A stretch of DNA of 64,000 bases from Glaciecola sp. 33A (GTDB taxonomy: Bacteria; Pseudomonadota; Gammaproteobacteria; Enterobacterales; Alteromonadaceae): positions 99,174-163,173 of the forward strand of contig NZ_PJAR01000024.1 in NCBI RefSeq assembly GCF_002836745.1, given 5' to 3'. Positions 30,224 to 40,892 of this stretch are shown here, piece by piece. The notes under the pieces were generated by a model that saw only the letters and a program-made list of their open reading frames with translations, searched no databases and had not been told where the DNA came from. Numbering within the stretch: the stretch's first letter is position 1; each line of letters opens with the position of its first letter. Position numbers and translations under genes: made by a program.

Positions 30224-32635
30224 TTAATTCAAAGATTTCGTTACATGCTGTGCAAAAGGTTCAGCTTTCATAAAGCCCGTAACTCGAGCACGGGGCAACT
30301 CATAGCCATTTTTGTCGAAGAACAGTATGGTGGGTAGCCCGGTAATATTAAATTGGTCTTGAAACTCGAGTCCTTGTGGCGTGTTGTCGGTCAGATCAAT
30401 TTGCATCCACACTGTATTTGACAGCGCCTTAATAACACCTGGATCGGGGAACGTACGGACTTCAAACTCTTTACAGGCGACACACCAGTCAGCATATAAG
30501 TCGACCATTACGGATTTTCCGTCAGCGCTAGCGGCGGCCACTTTAACGTAGAGGTCTTCTAGGCTTTTAACAACCATGAATTCAGGATGACCTTTTTCGT
30601 TTAGCACAGTCGCGGTGCTTTTTTCAAGCAGCGCTATGGGCGCACTTTCGTCTTGACCCGATACGATTATTGTATTAATTGCATCTCTTAATCGATCAGC
30701 TTCATCTCTTAATTCACTAATCGCTTTTTGCGTGTTTTGTGACTCTGCTTTGGACGCTGATAGCGACAAACTATGCCAACCTAATTTCGCCGTGCTATCA
30801 ATACCAACAACGATAGATATAACCAAGCCAACGACTATAAATAGTGTGCGAAGGCCTTTTAAAAAGCTCGTTTTAGTATCTTGGTTAACGACCAACCAGT
30901 AACTAAACAAGGCCAAACCTAGTGCCACCCAAAGTAACACCGTCCAATCGGCAATAATAAATCGCTCAACAAATAAAATGGCGACGCTGAGCATCATGAA
31001 ACCGAAACTTGCTTTCACAACGTTCATCCATTGACCCGCTTTAGGTAATAATTTACCACCGGTCATGCCAAATAAAATGAGTGGAATGCCCATGCCGATG
31101 CTCAATGCATACAGGGCGGTAAAGCCCAGCGTTAAGTCGCCGCTTTGTGCGATGACCAATAAAATTGCGGTTAGCGGCGCTGTGGTGCAAGGCGATGCAA
31201 CCAAGCCCGAGATAACGCCCATGATAAAGACACCAATCGGGTTACCCGCTTTTTGACTGTTACTTACGCCATTCAGTTTTTCTTGCCATTTGGATGGCAA
31301 TTGAATTTCATAGCCGCCAAACATGGCAATAGCCAGCGCTACAAATAAAACAATAAAAGTGATTAGAATAACCGGTGACTGCAATGCAGCTTGGAATTGT
31401 ACGCCGGCAGAAGCGACGACTAAACCCAACAAAGAATAGGTTATTGCCATACCTTGAACGTAAACAAAGGAGAGAAAAAATGCTCTGGATGTGCTTAGTT
31501 TTTCTTTACCTGCACCTACAATAATACTCGATAAGATGGGGTACATAGGAAATACGCATGGTGTAAATGCGAGTCCTAGGCCAAGTAAAACGAATAAACT
31601 CAAGGTGATTAATAAGTTGTCGTTTGAGAGCAGCCGATCAGCTAGTTGGAATTGTTCCGATTCTGGGGCTGGATCGCCTACGTCAGAAGAAGCGAGTGAC
31701 GCTTCGCCTTCGGCGTCTAAATATATTACTTTGGTCGTCGGGGGATAACATAAGCCAGCCGTTGCACAACCTTGAAATCGGAGCTTGACTATAGCGTCTT
31801 GCTGGGCAGAAATAATGTCGTATTCAACCACCATATCTTCAAAAAAGACATCTGAAATGCCAAAAAATTCGTCTTCAATTTGGGTTGCTGTTGGGTAAAT
31901 TGGTTCGCTTAACTCTGCGTTTTTCACTACCGTTTGAAATTGTTTTTTGTATAGGTAATAGCCGTCTTCAATGTCCCAGTTAACAACGAGTTTTCCATCT
32001 ACTTGCTCAAATGCAAAGCCAAACGCTTCTTCCACTTTTAAAAATGTAGGTTGCTCGTCAAAAAGACTCTGCAGCGGATCTTTTTTATCAGACTTATTAC
32101 TCTTGGTATCATCGGCAAACAGACTAGCTTGTCCTGCACTGGCAGCCGCAGCGTTAACTGTTGCTGCATTGAGAAAGATCTCGTTCTTTTGTGGTGGGTA
32201 ACACAGACCGGCTTCCGCACAACCTTGAAATCTCACCTTAATTACAGCATCTTGATTTGCTTTAATAATAGGGTAAACAACGTTAATATCTTGCTTAAAT
32301 ACGTCAGATAATCCAAAGAATTCATCTTCGATTTGTTCAGATTTTGGATAAACGGGTTGGCCTAAAAGTGCGCCATCGGCTTCAATGCTAAATTGGTTCT
32401 TATACAGGTAGTACCCTTGTGCAATATCCCACTTTACAATTAACTCATTGCCGGATTGTTGAAAATCCATTTGAAAGGCTTGGTCTACTTTTAGAAAGCT
32501 CGGTGTGTCTTGGAATAGCGTTTGAGGTGACACGTCGATCTGCGCTTGGCCAATTTGCGGATAGCCTATAAAAACAGCCAGCATAACTAGCGTCCACGAT
32601 CTTAGTGACATTCTGAATTGCTGAAAAAACTTCAT
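30224..32635 (-). CDS. dsbD: Thiol:disulfide interchange protein DsbD with duplicated alpha domain
   Basis: After a signal peptide ending GQAQ come two homologous periplasmic alpha domains (about residues 31-165 and 205-335). Each has the redox pair in a C...GLCYPP motif (GCAEAGLCYPP and GCATAGLCYPP). Then follow eight membrane segments with the paired CVFPMYP and SPCTTAP cysteines, and a C-terminal thioredoxin domain with WCVACK. DsbD carries electrons from cytoplasmic thioredoxin to periplasmic partners. At 803 residues it is far longer than E. coli DsbD (565) because of the extra alpha domain. Start chosen at ATG 32635 (MKFFQQFRMSLRS). Confidence 0.93.
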   Translation of the reverse strand: MKFFQQFRMSLRSWTLVMLAVFIGYPQIGQAQIDVSPQTLFQDTPSFLKVDQAFQMDFQQSGNELIVKWDIAQGYYLYKNQFSIEADGALLGQPVYPKSEQIEDEFFGLSDVFKQDINVVYPIIKANQDAVIKVRFQGCAEAGLCYPPQKNEIFLNAATVNAAAASAGQASLFADDTKSNKSDKKDPLQSLFDEQPTFLKVEEAFGFAFEQVDGKLVVNWDIEDGYYLYKKQFQTVVKNAELSEPIYPTATQIEDEFFGISDVFFEDMVVEYDIISAQQDAIVKLRFQGCATAGLCYPPTTKVIYLDAEGEASLASSDVGDPAPESEQFQLADRLLSNDNLLITLSLFVLLGLGLAFTPCVFPMYPILSSIIVGAGKEKLSTSRAFFLSFVYVQGMAITYSLLGLVVASAGVQFQAALQSPVILITFIVLFVALAIAMFGGYEIQLPSKWQEKLNGVSNSQKAGNPIGVFIMGVISGLVASPCTTAPLTAILLVIAQSGDLTLGFTALYALSIGMGIPLILFGMTGGKLLPKAGQWMNVVKASFGFMMLSVAILFVERFIIADWTVLLWVALGLALFSYWLVVNQDTKTSFLKGLRTLFIVVGLVISIVVGIDSTAKLGWHSLSLSASKAESQNTQKAISELRDEADRLRDAINTIIVSGQDESAPIALLEKSTATVLNEKGHPEFMVVKSLEDLYVKVAAASADGKSVMVDLYADWCVACKEFEVRTFPDPGVIKALSNTVWMQIDLTDNTPQGLEFQDQFNITGLPTILFFDKNGYELPRARVTGFMKAEPFAQHVTKSLN

Positions 32636-32973
32636 AAAACCTTGTAACCTCTTATCCAATTGTATGCAGTATGTCTCTTTATAGTCGTTGCATGCAACAA
32701 GACCTGCTGTAACCTTGTCTTCTTTCACATACGTTTGACTATTTTCGAATTATTTTGCAGGCCTAATTAATCTTATTCTGTATCTGATGAAGGCACCGAG
32801 CATCTATTTATATATTGCACTTAGCGTTCTTATACGCAATTGCAGGTTAATTAGATGCGTAAATATACGGGCAAGGCCGTCACGCAAGCTACTCTTGAAA
32901 TAATGTCGTCAGCCCTAATATATATATCTTGTATAAGGTTGATTAACAGAAACTTAAGATATCGGGAGACGGC
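32636..32973. promoter_or_regulatory. dsbD-fxsA divergent intergenic region
   Basis: No gene is seen. CTTGAAA at 32894-32900, a 12-base spacer and CCCTAATAT from 32913 resemble a heat-shock (sigma-32) promoter reading towards fxsA. The match is partial, so the assignment is tentative. Confidence 0.4.
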
Positions 32974-33606
32974 ATGTTTGGTCGCTTATTTATACTTTTT
33001 GCAATACTGCCTATTCTCGAAATCATGTTGTTGATCAACGTGAGCGACAATATCGGTGGCTGGAATACGTTTGCAATAGTACTTATTACTGCGTTTTTTG
33101 GTGCCTATTTTGTGCGCAGAGAAGGCGCCAACACCTTGCGTGATGTGCAACTAAAAATGGCACAAGGACAAATACCAGGTAAAGAACTAAGCGAAGGCTT
33201 GTTATTGCTGGTTGCCGGAGTGCTGTTGGTTACCCCTGGCTTTATTACTGATGTGGTTGGTTTATTGTTTACCGTTCCATTCACCCGAACTCCGATTGCG
33301 GCTGCTTTAGTAAAATCCTTTTTGAAATCGGGCAAAGTACAGGGAGGTTTTTCATTTAATCAGCAAGGTTTTAAGGCTTCAGCGTCCTCAAAGTCAGATC
33401 AAAATAAACAACAGGGCAGTGTATTCGATGCTGAATATGAGGACACAACTTATACGCCAACAACAAGTGCTGATGTGCCTTTCATTGATAGTAAAGATGA
33501 CAGTAAAGATGACAGTAAATCCGATCCATCTGCGTATAAAGCGTCATCTGATGAGCAAAGCAATAACGATTTAGATGATAATAAAGAAAAAAATCGTCCA
33601 AATTGA
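32974..33606 (+). CDS. fxsA: FxsA family membrane protein
   Basis: A 210-residue inner-membrane protein with the FxsA pattern of membrane helices (LFILFAILPILEIMLLI and a central LLLLVAGVLLVTPGFITDVVG). The C-terminal 90 residues are hydrophilic with repeated DDSK units (about residues 171-185). In E. coli FxsA overproduction relieves exclusion of phage T7 by the F plasmid. Its position just before groES is conserved in many gammaproteobacteria. Confidence 0.9.
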   Translation: MFGRLFILFAILPILEIMLLINVSDNIGGWNTFAIVLITAFFGAYFVRREGANTLRDVQLKMAQGQIPGKELSEGLLLLVAGVLLVTPGFITDVVGLLFTVPFTRTPIAAALVKSFLKSGKVQGGFSFNQQGFKASASSKSDQNKQQGSVFDAEYEDTTYTPTTSADVPFIDSKDDSKDDSKSDPSAYKASSDEQSNNDLDDNKEKNRPN

Positions 33607-33625
33607 TATTATTTTATAAAAGCCC

Positions 33626-33654
33626 CTTGAGTTATGTCAGCGCAACCCCACTTT
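33626..33654 (+). promoter_or_regulatory. Sigma-32 heat-shock promoter of groESL
   Basis: CTTGAGT at 33626-33632 and CCCCACTTTA from 33646 are separated by 13 bases, a good match to the RpoH consensus (CTTGAA, 11-16 bases, CCCCATNT). It lies about 120 bases upstream of groES. Confidence 0.8.
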
Positions 33655-33772
33655 ATTCGGAATCTGAATTTTATTCGTAGTAAAACTACGACAAAACCGC
33701 GGCTGATTATTTTGCAATAATCAGTTGTTTTAACTTAAACCAATTATATTGGAATTTTCAGGAGATTTGAAA

Positions 33773-34063
33773 ATGGCAATTCGTCCTTTACACGACCGCG
33801 TCATAATTAAACGCGAAGAGCAAGAAAGTAAATCAGCTGGTGGCATAGTATTAACAGGCTCTGCCGCTGAAAAATCAACTCGCGGCAAAGTCATTGCAGT
33901 GGGTAACGGTCGCGTTTTAGAAAACGGCGACGTTAAAGCTTTAGACGTAAAAGTAGGTGACATGGTCATCTTTAGTGACGGCTACGGTGTGAAAACTGAA
34001 AAATTAGACGGTGAAGAAGTGCTTATCCTTAGCGAAAACGACATCTTGGCGATTGTTGAATAA
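33773..34063 (+). CDS. groES: Co-chaperonin GroES
   Basis: A 96-residue GroES starting [16 protein letters not shown], with the mobile loop around residues 16-32 ([15 protein letters not shown]) and the roof hairpin. It caps the GroEL cavity in the ATP-driven folding cycle. The frame is open eight codons upstream, but the ATG at 33773 with GGAGATT before it is the standard start. Confidence 0.98.
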   Translation: MAIRPLHDRVIIKREEQESKSAGGIVLTGSAAEKSTRGKVIAVGNGRVLENGDVKALDVKVGDMVIFSDGYGVKTEKLDGEEVLILSENDILAIVE

Positions 34064-34156
34064 CAACTCCGTTTTAATTATTAACGTTCAATTAACACTT
34101 TTTGTTTTATGAGTCTTATTCCCACAAAAACGAAAAGTTGATAGCAATAAATTTAA

Positions 34157-35806
<1,650 letters not shown>

Positions 35807-35850
35807 TCTGCCCACATATGAATGCATAAGCGTTCATAACGTCTTATAAG

Positions 35851-35882
35851 GCCCGCAAAGCTACGTTTTGCGGGCTTTTTTG
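35851..35882 (+). terminator. groESL terminator
   Basis: GCCCGCAAA and TTTGCGGGC form a nine-base-pair stem followed by a run of T. A strong rho-independent terminator 45 bases after the groEL stop. Confidence 0.93.
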
Positions 35883-36267
35883 TGTTTGTAATGGTGTCAT
35901 AAGATTTCATTGAAATTCATAAGAATTCATTATTGAAGGGGTACAAAGTGGGGTATACCTGCAAAGGCCTTATCAAAAAATCTTATTTTTCTCCATAATA
36001 TACCCCACTAATTAAATAATTAATCATAGTTAATGCCGAATTTGATCAGTAATTACAATTAGTTAGCAATGATCTGTAAGTGGTAAATATACCCCTCTCT
36101 ATAGCGGTGGCTTTCTGTTCAACGACAAATGTCGGTAACAGATAGTTATTGCGAGACGTTTATCAAAAGAATTGTAAAAACTGTGAATTTTCTATCTATA
36201 GCTGATTTGAGCTTAGATTTGCTTTTCACTTAAGATACGTAGGTCTTAATTCACTGGAAAAAATATT
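35883..36267. other. Probable island boundary with integrase-type repeats
   Basis: No gene is seen. AGTGGGGTATA (35947-35957) and TATACCCCACT (35999-36009) form an 11-base perfect inverted repeat, and a TATACCCCTC relative lies near 36088. Repeats like this upstream of a P4-type integrase can be arm-type binding sites within attL. No tRNA or obvious duplicated core was found in the window. Confidence 0.4.
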
Positions 36268-37490
36268 ATGGCACTTAAAGCAGCACAAATAAAAGGTCTT
36301 ACTTGTCCACAGGGCCAAAAGCAGAAAAAAGAATACGATAGTAATGGGCTGTATCTACTAATTAAAAACACCGGAGGGCAACTATGGCGATTTCGTTATA
36401 AATATGGTGGAAAGCATAAAGAAATGGCATTAGGGAAATATCCGAGCGTGACTCTTGGTGTCGCCAGAGAAAAAGCAGAAGCAGCCCGCTCACTGTTAGC
36501 AAACGGCATCGATCCAATGTTCAAAAGAAAACAACAAAGCATCAATCGTCTAACAAGGATCTAAACTTTGGTACGATTGCTAAAAAATGGTTTGAACTCA
36601 ATCAAGTAGGTTGGAGCGGCACATATCAAGATAAGTTATTGCGTTGGCTAAAAGTTGATTTAAAACATATTTGTGGCTTACAGATCGACTATATTACAAA
36701 GATAAATATTTTAGATATCATAGATAGTATTGTTGATGCCGGTCATAAGAAGAAAGCTTATGATGTATTTTCAGTGCTTCGACGAATATTCTTGTTTGCT
36801 ACCTCGAAAGACTTCACCAACAATAATCCGACTTTAAAAATTGACTTTAAAACAGTCGTTGGCATTTTGCCCCCAGTGCAGAATCTCCCTGCAATCATTG
36901 ACTCTAGGAAGCTAGGTCAATTAATTTGTGATATTGATAACAGTATTCTAGGAACATTTTGTACAATGGAGGCACTTAAATTGATCCCTCGGGTTTTTTT
37001 GCGACCTAGCGAAGTAAGAAACATAAAGTGGGAGTATATCGATTTTGACAAGCGACTAATTTATATGCCCGCTGAAGTAATGAAGAGTAAAAGAGATCAT
37101 ATAGTGCCTATGTCAAAGCAAGTGATAAAACAGTTAGAATATGTTTTTCAGCATACAAACTATTCAAAATTCGTATTTCCATCGGAGAGGAGTTCGAATC
37201 AACCCATAAGCAAAAATGTTTTGGGCAATCGGCTTAAGGCATTGGGTTATGATTCTACTGTAATGGTTGCACATGGATTCAGAAGCACGGCTTCGACTTT
37301 ATTGAGTGAGGCTGGAGTGGAAGAGAACTATATCGAGACACAACTGGCCCATCTGATCGGTAACGCAACATCAAGAGTTTACAACAGAGCCAAGTATTTA
37401 CCGCAACGCAAAGTGATGATGCAAAAATGGTCAGATACTCTTGATTCACTGCGGGATAAGAATGATCAGCAGATGATTGATAGTATATAA
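36268..37490 (+). pseudogene. P4-type tyrosine integrase, frameshifted
   Basis: The first 98 residues (36268-36564) match the DUF4102 arm-binding domain of P4-like integrases (DSNGLYLLIK, GKYPSVTLGVAREKA). The rest of the protein continues in another frame from about 36525 (NFGTIAKKWFELNQ) to 37490. The catalytic domain is complete: RPSEVRNIKW, HGFRSTASTLL, the LAHLIG histidine and tyrosine in RVYNRAKYLP. One frameshift near 36520-36560 separates the two halves, so it is a pseudogene unless that is a sequencing error. It probably inserted an island beside groEL. Confidence 0.85.
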
Positions 37491-37971
37491 ACTTGGTCGT
37501 ACTACTTAGCTTTAGAAAGAAACTAGTGGCTCAAACTGGGAGCGGATCCGCTCAAAGCCTTCTGCTCCTGATCATTTCATTGAATATATGTTGTCAATTA
37601 GTGGAAGAAAAATAACTTAGCTTACAGAGTGGTGTTCGTTTGATAATAGAAATGAAGGGTTGTCATTAGCAGTTAGCGTTTATTATTTCAATCTGACAGT
37701 CTCAAATGAGCGAAAAGCGGTCGTAATTCAATCGGTATATATTGATCACTTTTTAAGGTTTGTCGAAATTATCGGTTAGTATCTTAATGGCAGGTGATCC
37801 GACATTTATAATGTCTCATATTGACTTAAAAGTATGTGCTTTTGATAAACATATATAAATATCAGGGAACTCACATTTCCCAATAACAGACATTGCCAGA
37901 TCTGAGACTAGTTCAGCATTTAGGGGCTAAAGTCAGTTCTTCAGGTAATTTTTAAAGCTGTGTAGCTGAAC
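37491..37971. other. Gap between P4 integrase and integron integrase
   Basis: No convincing gene is seen. A perfect 14-base palindrome, GAGCGGATCCGCTC, lies at 37540-37553. The rest is AT-rich with no clear signal. Confidence 0.5.
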
Positions 37972-38810
37972 CTAAATATTATCCATAGGGCTTTGTGTAT
38001 TGCCAAATTTAGTCCCAATCACATGTGTGTAAATTTCTGTTGTTTTAACATCGGCATGACCTAGTAAGTCTTGAACCGTCCGAATGTCAGCGCCACTTCG
38101 TAAAACCTGAGTAGCGAATGAATGTCTAAATGTATGGGCTGTTATTCTTTTAGCGATATCTGTTTTTATTACAGCTTGTCTTAACTGCTTTCGATAAGCG
38201 GTTTCATGAATATGGTGACGACAGACATACTCGTCATAGGGGTGTACACACCGAACAGAAGAAGGAAAAACGTATTGCCACGACACATCTTTGGCAGCAA
38301 CGAATATCTATCTTTGCCACCCTTACCTCGGAATATAAATACAGTATGGTTGTCGAAATTAATATCTTTTACACGTAACTTTAGTGCTTCATTTATTCGC
38401 AAGCCGCAGCCATACAGCAAAGCAGTAATAAGCCAATACTTGCCTTTCAAATGCAATAACACTTGCCGTACTTCCTGTTCACTTAATACACAAGGCATGC
38501 GTCTTGGTTGCTTGGTAAATGAATAAGCTAAGCCTACTATTTCTCGCTTTAGGATGTGTTTGTAAACAAAAATTAATGCACACAAAGCCTGATTTTGAGT
38601 CGAACTACTAACCTTCCTCTGATTTGCGAGATAGGAAAGGAACTGCTCTATCTCTGCATTACCCATGTCATTAGGGTGTCGTTTGTCATTAACGTAGATA
38701 AAGTTGCGTATCCAAAACAAATACGATTTCTCAGTTTGCAAACTATAGCGTCGAACGCGGAGTTCAGCTCTTATGCTTTCAATAAAAGGAGATTTTGGCA
38801 CGATTATCAC
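37972..38810 (-). pseudogene. intI: Integron integrase IntI, internal deletion and frameshift
   Basis: The N-terminal part (38810 down to about 38295) has SYLFWIRNFIYV and the first catalytic arginine in LLYGCGLRINEALKLRVKD. After RYSLLPK the frame breaks. The C-terminal part continues in another frame from [10 protein letters not shown] through RRHH-like [39 protein letters not shown], holding the other catalytic residues. Compared with IntI proteins (about 320-337 residues) roughly 50 residues between these blocks are missing, the stretch that includes the IntI-specific extra helix. It is divergent from the cassette array, the usual integron layout. It is very likely inactive. Confidence 0.88.
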
Positions 38811-38821
38811 ACTTCAATTAA

Positions 38822-38837
38822 CTGTATATAAAAACAG
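38822..38837 (-). promoter_or_regulatory. LexA box upstream of intI
   Basis: CTGTATATAAAAACAG fits the proteobacterial LexA consensus CTGT-N8-ACAG perfectly and lies 12 bases upstream of the GTG start of the integrase gene. SOS control of integron integrases by LexA is well known, so this is where such a site is expected. Confidence 0.85.
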
Positions 38838-39142
38838 TTATAGTACGATGTTTACTATTTTGCCAATAAATGGCTCGGTATTCTTTTTTCACTCTTCTCG
38901 GTTTGTTTTCCATCAAAAGGTTAAGTTGTTGAAATAGTGATGATAATTCTTAATGGATATTTACATACCGTGCCAAATTGATTCTCGGTATGTAAACTTC
39001 TCGCTTTGTTTCAACACCTCTTAAATTGAATTTCCATGAAAGTGATGCTAAGTTATTGAGATATTGAAACAAATTGCTCGGAGTTAATCATGAAAACTGA
39101 ATATACGTTCAGGGTTTATCGAGAAGTGCGGGTAATACACTG
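38838..39142. other. attI region and cassette promoter side
   Basis: This is the region between the integrase and the first cassette, where attI and the cassette promoter normally lie. The recombination core GTTAGGT is at 39142-39148. I could not define integrase arm sites or a firm Pc promoter by eye. Confidence 0.6.
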
Positions 39143-39146
39143 TTAG
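39090..39146 (+). CDS. 18-residue leader ORF across attI
   Basis: CGGAG lies six bases before an ATG that opens a reading frame of 18 codons (MKTEYTFRVYREVRVIHC). Its TAG stop is inside the attI core GTTAGGT. The first cassette gene starts at 39154, seven bases later, and has no ribosome site of its own. This resembles the small ORF in class 1 attI that boosts translation of the first cassette. A role in coupling is inferred. Confidence 0.5.
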   Translation: MKTEYTFRVYREVRVIHC

Positions 39147-39153
39147 GTGTTCA

Positions 39154-39459
39154 ATGACTACGGTTGTTATTTATGGTTTCGAGGGTAAATTTAAAGGGAA
39201 GTCTGAATATGATTTCATCTTCCCTGAAATTGATGGTATTCATAAATGTATGTTGTTCTTGAAGCAGGAAAATGACGAATTAAACTTTGATTTTGCGACC
39301 AGTGAAATAACAAAGTTTGGGTTTTCTGACTTAGTTGATTTAAGAGGCAACCCAATCAGAGTCGAGGTTTTGAATACTGATGGGTTTAAAAGGTTCGTAC
39401 CTTATTACGAGGAGGCCATAGAAGAAGGCTCTTCACTAGTGTACTACCCGAACACCTAA
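39154..39459 (+). CDS. Cassette 1: hypothetical protein
   Basis: A 101-residue soluble protein starting MTTVVIYGFEGKFKGKSEYDF, with no signal peptide and no motif I recognise. It fills the first cassette, which starts at the TTAGGTG after the attI core. Its own attC has the matching R'' ACCTAAC at 39454-39460, so the boundaries are firm. Confidence 0.7.
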   Translation: MTTVVIYGFEGKFKGKSEYDFIFPEIDGIHKCMLFLKQENDELNFDFATSEITKFGFSDLVDLRGNPIRVEVLNTDGFKRFVPYYEEAIEEGSSLVYYPNT

Positions 39460-39551
39460 CAAGGCGTTTAAACGGACAAAAAAAAGTTGGCTGTTTCACT
39501 CCGTTCACAATTTTAGCCAACAATTTTTTGCCGCTTAACGTGGCGTTATAA
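39454..39551 (+). repeat. attC 1
   Basis: R'' ACCTAAC and R' GTTATAA bracket a palindrome with AGTTGGCT and AGCCAACA inner boxes and CCGCTTAACGTGGC before R'. About 98 bases. Same attC family as sites 2, 3, 4 and 11. Confidence 0.9.
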
Positions 39552-39566
39552 CTACAAGGAGTTCGC

Positions 39567-39860
39567 ATGAAGAGTTGCATTAAACTATTATTTTTTACTT
39601 TTGTGATTTTTATATCAGGTTGTGCATCAACAACATCTGACACTAGTTCATTCGTCAATAAACAATTATTTTCTCAATTAAAATTTGGAGAGACAACAAA
39701 ATCACAAGTTAAAAAATTACTAGGTGAGCCATCTTATATAGATAAAAACGCTGATGGCCGTAGTGTATTTATGTACAATATATCGAGCACAGCAGTGTCA
39801 GGTCTAGTATTCAGTAAAGAAGGGGTTCTCAAAAAAATTGCAGACTTTGAGAAAAACTAA
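39567..39860 (+). CDS. Cassette 2: BamE/SmpA-fold-like lipoprotein
   Basis: A 97-residue lipoprotein with lipobox ISGC at residue 19. The mature part LFSQLKFGETTKSQVKKLLGEPS is the signature of the SmpA/OmlA (BamE-like) fold, in which a short helix pair is followed by a three-strand sheet. GAG lies upstream of ATG 39567. It is a free-standing small domain in a cassette, so a role in the envelope is likely but the partner is unknown. Confidence 0.7.
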   Translation: MKSCIKLLFFTFVIFISGCASTTSDTSSFVNKQLFSQLKFGETTKSQVKKLLGEPSYIDKNADGRSVFMYNISSTAVSGLVFSKEGVLKKIADFEKN

Positions 39861-39864
39861 AGTA

Positions 39865-39962
39865 GTTATAACAAGTTATTCAAACGGACGCTAAACAGTT
39901 GGCTAGCTTCGTTCCTCGCAATTTTAGCCAACAATTTCGCGCCGCTTAATAAGGCGTTATGT
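39865..39962 (+). repeat. attC 2
   Basis: R'' GTTATAAC pairs with the TTATAA start of cassette 2. R' is GTTATGTG at 39955. Inner boxes AGTTGGCT and AGCCAACA as in attC 1. Confidence 0.9.
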
Positions 39963-39986
39963 GTTTAATCAAATTAAGGAGTCGTT

Positions 39987-40445
39987 ATGTATTTTTGGAA
40001 TACAAAATCATTGTCGGAAGATATAAAAAATAGCAAATTAACTGATAATGATTGGAAAAATTATTATCTCGCTGGATTGATATTACTCACTCTATCAATG
40101 TACATAATAGCGTTAAGTCCTAGGGAAAATATTACCTCGGTGCTTGTAGAGGCTATATTGATGATTGGAATTCTTATTTTTGGTGTCAGTGTCACTTTTA
40201 ATACACATAAAGCTAGTAGCAATACTGTTGCTAGCTATATATCAAAAATGACTGCATTGGGATTTCCTCTAACAATAAAGTTTATCGCTCTTTCCTTTGT
40301 GGGAGGGGTTGTTATTGGAGTTTCTGAAGCGACTGGTTTATCGCCTGGATTGGCTCAAGAATGGTTTATTGTCGTATTGACTGTAACTGTACAAGCGTTA
40401 TTTTTCTGGCGTTTAAATACCCATTTTCAAAGTATCAACACATAA
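39987..40445 (+). CDS. Cassette 3: membrane protein
   Basis: A 152-residue protein with about four hydrophobic segments (around residues 27-42, 50-66, 88-108 and 123-141) after a polar N terminus MYFWNTKSLSEDIKNSKL. I do not recognise the family. AAGGAG precedes the ATG. The stop codon lies within R'' of its attC, a typical tight cassette arrangement. Confidence 0.65.
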   Translation: MYFWNTKSLSEDIKNSKLTDNDWKNYYLAGLILLTLSMYIIALSPRENITSVLVEAILMIGILIFGVSVTFNTHKASSNTVASYISKMTALGFPLTIKFIALSFVGGVVIGVSEATGLSPGLAQEWFIVVLTVTVQALFFWRLNTHFQSINT

Positions 40446-40543
40446 CAAGAATTTCAAGCAGGACAAAATACAGTTGGCTTCTTGTTCACTACGTTCACCT
40501 ATTTTAGCCAACTATATTTTGCCTCTTAAATGGGCGTTATATG
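40439..40543 (+). repeat. attC 3
   Basis: R'' CACATAAC pairs with the GTTATGTG at the start of cassette 3. R' is GTTATATG at 40536. Inner boxes AGTTGGCT and AGCCAACT. Confidence 0.9.
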
Positions 40544-40563
40544 TAAAGTCAAGGAGAGTCACT

Positions 40564-40767
40564 TTGGAATCATCTCAATCAATCAAGCGATCATTTATTT
40601 GGCATGGTCTTGAAATTATAGTTTTTGCATCACTATTAATGAATCCTGATGCTTTTCCTTACTGGTTAAAGTATGTTTTCTACTTTTTTATTATTGGTTT
40701 AGTTATCAGTTTTTACAGAAAAATAGCGGCCAATGAGAATGCATCAATTGAAGCAGGTGCGCCCTAG
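40564..40767 (+). CDS. Cassette 4: small membrane protein, TTG start
   Basis: A 67-residue protein starting with TTG 40564 (LESSQSIKRSFIWHGLE), supported by AAGGAGAG just upstream. The longer open frame upstream lies inside attC 3 and is not a gene. Two hydrophobic segments, about residues 15-30 and 35-52, suggest a small integral membrane protein. Family unknown. Confidence 0.6.
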   Translation: MESSQSIKRSFIWHGLEIIVFASLLMNPDAFPYWLKYVFYFFIIGLVISFYRKIAANENASIEAGAP

Positions 40768-40775
40768 AGAAGTTT

Positions 40776-40877
40776 ACATATAACAAGGCAATCAAACGGA
40801 AAAATTACAGTTGGCTATTTTTCGTACCTCAAACATTTTAGTCAACTATAATTTTCCGCTTATTGAAGCGTTATATT
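40776..40877 (+). repeat. attC 4
   Basis: R'' ACATATAAC pairs with the cassette 4 start GTTATATG. R' is GTTATATT at 40870. Inner boxes AGTTGGCT and AGTCAACT. Confidence 0.88.
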
Positions 40878-40892
40878 TCACGGGAAAGTTAA

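Noticed and set aside
39386..39658. 90-codon minus-strand frame over attC 1
   Set aside because: It overlaps two cassette genes and an attC on the other strand. Cassette genes here all read plus.
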